This document shows positions 56,001 through 64,000 of a DNA stretch of 64,000 bases, one piece after another. A program made the position numbers and the translations under genes. Under the pieces are notes generated by a model. The model was not told where the DNA came from and ran no database searches. It saw only the letters and a list, made by a program, of their open reading frames with translations. Source of the DNA: Branchiostoma lanceolatum. Lineage: Eukaryota > Chordata > Leptocardii > Amphioxiformes > Branchiostomatidae. Location of the stretch: assembly GCF_035083965.1 (NCBI RefSeq), contig NC_089736.1, positions 2,926,001-2,990,000 of the forward strand, given 5' to 3'. How positions within the stretch are numbered: the stretch's first letter is position 1; each line of letters opens with the position of its first letter.

Positions 56001-58162
56001 ATAACCTTATGACAGTTCTATCAGCAAATTGAGACATAAATTAGAAGCTGCACTTGAAATTCTAAACTAATATATCTTTACAACGTGCCTAAACTGGTGT
56101 ATGCTTCTTCACACTTTTGAAAATTGGTAAATATGTAACTGAGGAAAGACCAATTGCAGCTGCTGGATGATTTCACAACGTTTCCAACGCCAGTGAATGA
56201 TTATGATGGTGACATCTTATATTGAGTCTGACACATATGGGCTTTTAAGGCATGAAGATACAGACAGATAAATAAATTTGCATGGCAGGTTGTCCGCCGC
56301 TGCCATTTCGTATTGCGGTTTATATCTGAGGCCTCTTCAAGCGAGTGGGCCATTTCTTGGAAGGCAAAGCAGACAGATAAGCTGATGGCATCGAGAAAAA
56401 AAGCTACACTTACTTGCAATTCCTAACAAATGTATATTCTACATCACGCCGACCATGTATCACTTGTTAATGCTACTTCACAATTGGAAAAAAAGAATTA
56501 AAATGGTGAAATATAGACTTAAAGAGAAACTGATTGCAGCTGCAAGATGTGTTTACAACTGTAGGATTCAGTGAATAATGATGGTGATAAAAATTTATAT
56601 TGCGTTGGACAGATATGATCTTCCAGGCGCGAAGATGCAGACAGATGCATGTAGATATATGTTCACGGCAGTTTGTCGGCTGAGGTTTATCACCTTGGCC
56701 TATTCAAGCCAGCGGGTGCTTTCTCGGAAGCCGAATGAAATATCTAGTCCCTGCTAAATGTCATAGAGTGCGACGGTTTTTGCCGGCAGATAAAAAAAGG
56801 TCGGCTTTCCATCTTAAATGTCTTTTACATAGCAGTAGGAAAACATACAGGTGAGGTCAATAACCTGTTCGGTTTTTCGTGGGCCTCCCAAAAACTTAAA
56901 AGATATGAGAATGCTAACGTTGTAGTTAAGGTATACATACAAAATTAAACAGCAAATGGGACCATCCCTGCGCTGCAAACATCGGTCGATCTCTAACAAT
57001 CGCGCAAAAATCAAGAGAACACCGGTAGTATTACCGCCAAAAATGCCAATCGTTTTATTTTCCTGCTGCTACAGGAAAAAAAAAACTCTTCCAAAGTTTC
57101 GTTCAAAATTTTCACGCAAAACTATGACAAGCCAATAATGCATTAATACATCTTTTTGGGACACCCTTTGCCAATACATGTAGATGGTACTGGCATGAAT
57201 GGAAGAAAAGCTTACTTAACTAACATGATGGTACGGCAGAGCCTCTACCAGGTTCCGCGGATCGCTGGAAAAATAGTAGAAATATTGGCCCAATAGAGTG
57301 AATAGTATGCGATATGTTAGAGTCTACAATTGAACCCTATTGGTCGGCCAACTGTAGCAAACTATTGACTCTTTTTTGGCCAATTTCTACTATTTTTTCC
57401 AGCGATCCGCGGAGCCTAGTAAAGGCTAGGTTCTGGCATGAATGAATGAATTCAGGCGTTGTACAAATGTAGTTAATAAGCGAACAAAATTATCTGATGA
57501 ATGGGACGCTAATAGACCGGTGCTAAAAAGAACACTTTCTTACACAAACCGCTGCCAAAGCAAACATGGAATAATAAATCTTTTTGGAAAATAGATGGTA
57601 CTGGATAGCCTCTACCAGGTTCCGCGTATCGCTGGAAAAATAGTAGAAATTGGACAAATAGAGTGAAAAGCTAGAGTCTACAATTGGACCCGTTTGACCA
57701 GCCAACTCTAGCATACTATTAACTATTTTACGCCAATTTCTACTATTTTCCCAGCGATCCGCGGAGCCTGGTAAAGGCTAGGTTCTGCCATGAATGAATG
57801 AATTCAGGCGTTGTACAAATGTAGTTAAGCGAACAAAATTATCTAATGAATGGGACGCTAATAGACCGGTGCTAAAAAGAACACTTTCTTACACAAACCG
57901 CTGCCAAAGCGAACATGGAATAATAAATCTTTATAGACCAATAGATGGTACTGGAATGAATAGAAGAAAAGCTTGCTCACTTAACGAACATTATCATCCC
58001 CGCTTTGTCGATGTTCCTGGCCACGGTTTTCCACGACTTCTCCAGGTAGAACTTCTGCCAGGGGTCGAGCGGCAGCCGGGGGTCGGGCGGGAGAGGGGCC
58101 TCGGGCTCCGGGAGGGACTCCGTCTTCAGGTCCGCGAACTTCATGGACGCCGTGCATCCCAT
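45146..58162 (-). CDS. Globin, acylated globin-X-like, three exons
   Basis: Exons 58162-57981, 48751-48523 and 45280-45146 join in phase to 181 aa. The introns fall after the second base of the codon at B12 and in phase 0 at G7, the ancestral globin positions. The start MGCTAS has Gly2 and Cys3, fitting N-myristoylation and palmitoylation as known for globin X, and a proline-rich extension of about 25 residues precedes helix A (LEKSWKTVARN). The proximal haem ligand HisF8 is His125 in KRLGQMH. Aligned without gaps from E11 to F8 to globin X, the distal E7 position is Leu93 rather than His, and CD1 is Leu76 (KWPQLRHL) rather than the nearly invariant Phe. Haem binding is therefore likely, but ligand chemistry should be unusual. 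An AATAAA on the minus strand at 45127-45122 gives a very short possible 3' UTR. The globin fold is confident; exact orthology is not. Confidence 0.92.
45398..45969. mobile_element. DNA transposon remnant with long inverted ends
   Basis: About 137 bases at the left end (TGTCCCCCACAATATGTTAT...) are inverted at the right end (...ATAACATATTGTGGGGACA). The interior is about 300 bases, and a plus-strand frame through it encodes MASERRHTRTWSTFEYRWW, which may be a transposon gene scrap. It lies in globin intron 2. The superfamily is not recognised. Confidence 0.75.
45970..48401. other. Remainder of globin intron 2
   Basis: This intronic stretch has a C9/A8 homopolymer near 46.15 kb and several words shared with other introns, but no exon was recognised. 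A tRNA-like AGGATTCAAATCAC near 47.77 kb is too weak to call. Close to 48.3 kb a dispersed sequence TTGTCTTTTATATCAT also occurs near 28.59 kb. Confidence 0.5.
48402..48466 (-). repeat. Copy of globin exon 2 end and donor, with inverted partner
   Basis: The true exon 2 ends at 48523. The last 20 or so bases of the exon (encoding MDPEDIW) and its GT donor are repeated with an exon-like end at 48411, 112 bases downstream and not in frame. An inverted scrap of the same border (GGATATCTGGGTAATGC) follows at once, so the copy also forms a hairpin. Confidence 0.8.
49352..49474. repeat. Hairpin with arms of about 47 bp
   Basis: The left arm TTCTCAAAGCAAAGGTTTCG is inverted in CGAAACCTTTGCTTCGAGAA, and the match continues inward with a few mismatches to GCGATTTT and AAAATCAAG. 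It is a small foldback element in globin intron 1. Confidence 0.75.
50470..50782 (+). repeat. Tandem duplication, 164-bp period
   Basis: Two units each contain GTAGATTTT, GATTCTCT, ATTTCTACC(A/G)AAGGTCGT and AACTCAATAGACCGAA. A diverged third relative lies at 49.49-49.60 kb. It is non-coding. Confidence 0.8.
51650..52260 (+). repeat. Three tandem units of about 200 bp
   Basis: Units start near CCGCAGGTAACC at 51660, 51870 and 52070 and share CCAAGCTCGCTCTCTGATG and GACGAACTTTGCTGCCAA. The third is the most diverged. Open frames through the array on both strands are repeat artefacts. Confidence 0.88.
52747..53004 (+). repeat. Minisatellite, six 43-bp units
   Basis: Units begin CAGCACCAAGGACAGGTGCA at 52747, 52790, 52833, 52876, 52919 and 52962, an exact 43-base period. 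A seventh partial unit follows the GT run at 53049. The units are contiguous, with no spacers. Confidence 0.95.
52998..53032. repeat. (GT)n microsatellite
   Basis: A pure GT dinucleotide run of 35 bases interrupts the end of the 43-bp minisatellite. Confidence 0.95.
53978..54347. mobile_element. hAT-like foldback MITE with 8-bp TSD
   Basis: The element starts CACCCTCGTTAAACCAGGAC and ends with its inverted form, with inverted similarity of about 95 bases at each end (including ATCGCTCCACGTTACATC). ATGAAACA is duplicated directly outside (53970-53977 and 54348-54355). An 8-bp duplication is typical of hAT transposons. The centre has two direct copies of CATGAATAATTAATGAGCT. It carries no transposase. 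Confidence 0.85.
55846..56810 (+). repeat. Three diverged tandem units of about 375 bp
   Basis: Units start near ATTGAGTTTGACA (55846), ATTGAGTCTGACA (56222) and ATTGCGTTGGACA (about 56597). They share CGTATTGCGGTTTAT or its remains, CTCTTCAAGC and a TTTCT(A/T)G(A/G)AAG-like word. The end of the third unit (GAATGAAATATCT, then CTAAATGTCAT) recurs at about 63.72-63.82 kb upstream of DDAH. Confidence 0.75.
57240..57429. mobile_element. Mutator-like MITE, copy 2
   Basis: The ends GCCTCTACCAGGTTCCGCGG and CCGCGGAGCCTAGTAAAGGC are inverted. The flanks GGTACGGCA and GGTTCTGGCA look like a decayed 9-bp target-site duplication. It is the same family as the elements at 3.66 and 57.61 kb. Confidence 0.8.
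57606..57780. mobile_element. Mutator-like MITE, copy 3
   Basis: The ends TAGCCTCTACCAGG and CCTGGTAAAGGCTA are inverted, with ATAGTAGAAATTGG and CCAATTTCTACTAT inside. The flanks GGTACTGGA and GGTTCTGCC suggest a 9-bp duplication. An apparently empty form of the site (GGTACTGGCATGAATGG) is seen at about 57.19 kb. Confidence 0.8.
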
Positions 58163-58560
58163 GGTATGTCGGGAAGGACGCGCACACGTCACAGGGCGTC
58201 GTTGTGACGTCAATGGCGCGAGACCGGCCGCCGTTCAAATCCTAGCTGGAAACGGCTTTGCTGTGCTAGGTGAAGAAGTGCGTAGTACAAGCTCGAGCGA
58301 TCCACATAGGTTTCTCCTTGACTTAGTGTGGAGGAAACCTACGGCCGACTGTTGCTTTCCCCCAGAAGATTATCTCCGAAGTGAGTTACAGCTGTGCTTT
58401 GCTCCCATGATGCGCAAGCAAATACACGCCTTATTCATCATCCTAGGCTCTTGAATTGATCCCGTCGAACACCCAAGCCGTTAATGGCTGTACGGATTAA
58501 GTCACGTGATCGGTACGGGGTAACGGTGAGACCGTTGCTAGGCAACGTACCTATGTCGTT
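58163..58560 (-). promoter_or_regulatory. Putative globin promoter with CRE, E-box and RFX X-box
   Basis: Upstream of the globin ATG lie a palindromic CRE, TGACGTCA (58205-58212), a palindromic E-box TCACGTGA (58502-58509) and GTTGCTAGGCAAC (58534-58546), a near-perfect RFX X-box. X-boxes often mark genes of ciliated cells. The sites are seen directly; binding and the transcription start are not known. Confidence 0.5.
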
Positions 58561-59797
58561 TGTCAAAAACCTTTTAGCCTATTTTATAAAGATAACAAAC
58601 CACCTGTGCGCTAAATGTTTGTTTTCAAGGAGATCATTTTGAAGAAACCCTTCCGAATGCCTTTAATACACGCAGCGTTATATGCCACTTAGAGTAAGGC
58701 TCAGGCATATATCTTATGGGTGTCGTTACCTGTTTTGAATAGCTAAACCCATCAGTAAATGTATATAGTAGAGCTGGTCTAAGAATACACATAATGAAGT
58801 AGTGCAAGTAGTTACATTACTTTACCTTTATTTTTACTTTACTTAAGAAAACAAAAGCGCCCCAAGAAAGGCAACAACCAGGCAAGCTATACCGCTCCTG
58901 GATTTTGAGTGTAAACAATATTGTTTAACATATGCACATGTGTGCGAAAGACATCCAAAAAGATAATCTGCTGGAAGTTCCTTATCAAGTCGCTAGGTTG
59001 AGCCATTGAGAAGCGTAGGATGAAACAGAAACACAACGAGCACACTCAACCAACCAATTATTGGACAACGAGATGGTCAAGTGCTTTAATTTTCCCTATT
59101 CACCAAACACCTTGACTTCATCATTGTCTGCCACCATATCAAACCTTATTGTTGAATAACATTTGAAAAAGAATATCAAGAGTTAGGACTGTACATACTC
59201 CAAGGTGCATGTGACCCGCCGCTAGTCACGTGTCCATAAGGTTAGGCAACTGGGTCGGTCTTATTGAGAAAGGCTTTAGAAATGACAGAAAAAAAAGTTC
59301 TGATTTCTTTGAGTGCCATACCCGATAACCGAAATCATGTCACTATATGACCAGAGCTTTATCCTGTATACGCACCATCCACCAAGGCTAAGTTTCCCTT
59401 CCTTTCTTTCTCTAGATCAGATTATTACGAACTAGAACAATTCATGTAGGCAATATTTCCAGCACATGTTGATACCATACTGCTTACTGTATGATGTAGC
59501 TTATTTTTCTAACTATGGTAGACTCTAGTCATTAAAACTTATTGCTAAAACAGTTCAGTATCTCGCCATATATTGCACCAATTACAATCGTTGTACGGTG
59601 AAGTTTGATTGATTGATTGGTCGATTGATATGTTGAGTGATATCAATACAACATGGCGTAGTTTCTTATATTTAGACTTATTTCTCAGTGACGCGACATA
59701 CATTGTACACGTTACGATAATTGTGCAGTGAAGTTTGATTGATTGCTTGATTTATTAATCGATATCTTGAGTAATATGAGTAAGATTATCGACTGCC
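58561..59797. other. Spacer between globin 5' end and DDAH 3' end
   Basis: AT-rich sequence with no coding signal. At about 59.57-59.65 kb a segment (GTGAAGTTTGATTGATTGAT) duplicates the tract at 59.70-59.79 kb just after the DDAH stop, so a unit of about 130 bases is repeated in the DDAH 3' flank. Confidence 0.6.
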
Positions 59798-63385
<3,588 letters not shown>

Positions 63386-64000
63386 TTTGAGTGTCCTTCT
63401 TTTTTCCGCGATGAAATGGTGTCGCTGTGCTGTATAAAATTAATTGTCTGCAACAGACTGGATAAACCAGAAGAACCAGTGTTGCCTTTTGCGCATGTAA
63501 ATTATCATATCAGATTTGCATGTACAGACTGCATTATAGATATAGACTGGTTAATTTATGCAATTATATCATAGCGTTATTGACACAACTATAAGTACAG
63601 CGACTTTCGAATGGTCAAGTATCAATGACAAACGTACACAATGAGTCATCAGTTACAATACGTATCAAGTATACTGCATGCATCGCAACCCTACACATGA
63701 CCCACTCCTGTTCAAAGGCAATTAGTTTGTCGGCAGCGGTTGATTTCTTGAAAGACGAATGAAATATCTTGTCCCTACTGAATGTCATTGAGGGAGATTT
63801 TTTGGCCAGCAGACTAAAAATAACCCCGGCATACAATATATTCTATGCCATGCCATATACATCTAAAGTGTATTTTCTGAATTTTTTTTCCACAATTGAA
63901 ATCTATGACTTAAAAACGTATTGTAAACACAAAACCACAACAAGACAAACTTTTTGAGTTCAAGTTCTGGATGTGCTGTGGTCGTGATTTTTAAGTGGTG
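63386..64000 (-). other. DDAH upstream region
   Basis: A TTTTATAC sequence on the minus strand lies about 60 bases upstream of the ATG and could be a TATA-like element or the end of an upstream intron. At 63.72-63.82 kb there is a copy of the 55.8-56.8 kb repeat. No other gene was recognised before the window ends. Confidence 0.4.

Larger units (their letters stand above)
57150..57960 (+). repeat. Tandem duplication beside globin exon 1
   Basis: Two units of about 365 bases (from about 57.24 and 57.61 kb) each carry a MITE followed by GAATTCAGGCGTTGTACAAA and GACGCTAATAGACCGGTGC. A partial first unit at 57.15-57.23 kb ends in a copy of the globin exon 1 border: AGTTAA and the donor GTAAGC, with an exon-like end at 57216; the true border is at 57981. 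Confidence 0.82.
48752..57980. other. Globin intron 1 (9.2 kb)
   Basis: This is the longest intron in the window. It holds tandem repeats (50.5, 51.7-52.3, 52.75-53.0 and 55.8-56.8 kb), a 370-bp hAT-like MITE (53.98 kb), a 47-base hairpin (49.35 kb) and a segmental duplication with MITE insertions (57.15-57.96 kb). No further coding exon was recognised on either strand. Confidence 0.7.

Overview
The window is animal nuclear DNA: genes split into many small exons with GT/AG introns, AT-rich introns full of foldback elements, SINEs and minisatellites, and no operons. The gene set, the 5S- and tRNA-derived SINEs and the frequent short tandem duplications across exon borders fit a cephalochordate (amphioxus, Branchiostoma). 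That assignment is an inference from content and style; no species-diagnostic sequence was available.

Five protein genes can be assembled exon by exon with consistent reading phase. (1) 4.2-18.7 kb, minus strand: cyclin Y, 10 coding exons, 352 aa, N-myristoylation-type start. (2) 22.3-37.9 kb, minus: a USP37-type deubiquitinase, 21 coding exons, about 1387 aa, with PH-like N-terminus, split USP catalytic domain, three ubiquitin-interacting motifs and a KEN box. (3) 40.1-41.0 kb, plus: a two-exon profilin-family protein, head to head with USP37 across a promoter-like region near 39 kb. (4) 45.1-58.2 kb, minus: a three-exon globin with the classic B12.2 and G7.0 introns, an MGC acylation-type N-terminus like globin X, and an unusual haem pocket. 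(5) 59.8-63.4 kb, minus: a six-exon dimethylarginine dimethylaminohydrolase (DDAH) with its catalytic residues.

Cyclin Y and USP37 are both cell-cycle/signalling regulators and lie in tandem on the minus strand. The globin and DDAH are also in tandem, only 1.6 kb apart. Because DDAH removes inhibitors of nitric oxide synthase and globins can react with NO, the pair might form an NO-handling neighbourhood; this is speculative.

The most striking feature is recurrent: at least nine exon borders in four of the five genes have nearby degenerate copies that include the end of the exon and its splice site. In cyclin Y two of these copies are in frame and open with the real exon, so they could act as alternative splice sites. 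This resembles the exon-intron-boundary minisatellites ('mirages') that I recall being described for amphioxus Adh, here on a locus-wide scale.

The rest of the window is repeats: several foldback/MITE families (some with clear target-site duplications), SINEs, satellites and microsatellites. No CRISPR array, functional rRNA or functional tRNA gene was seen.
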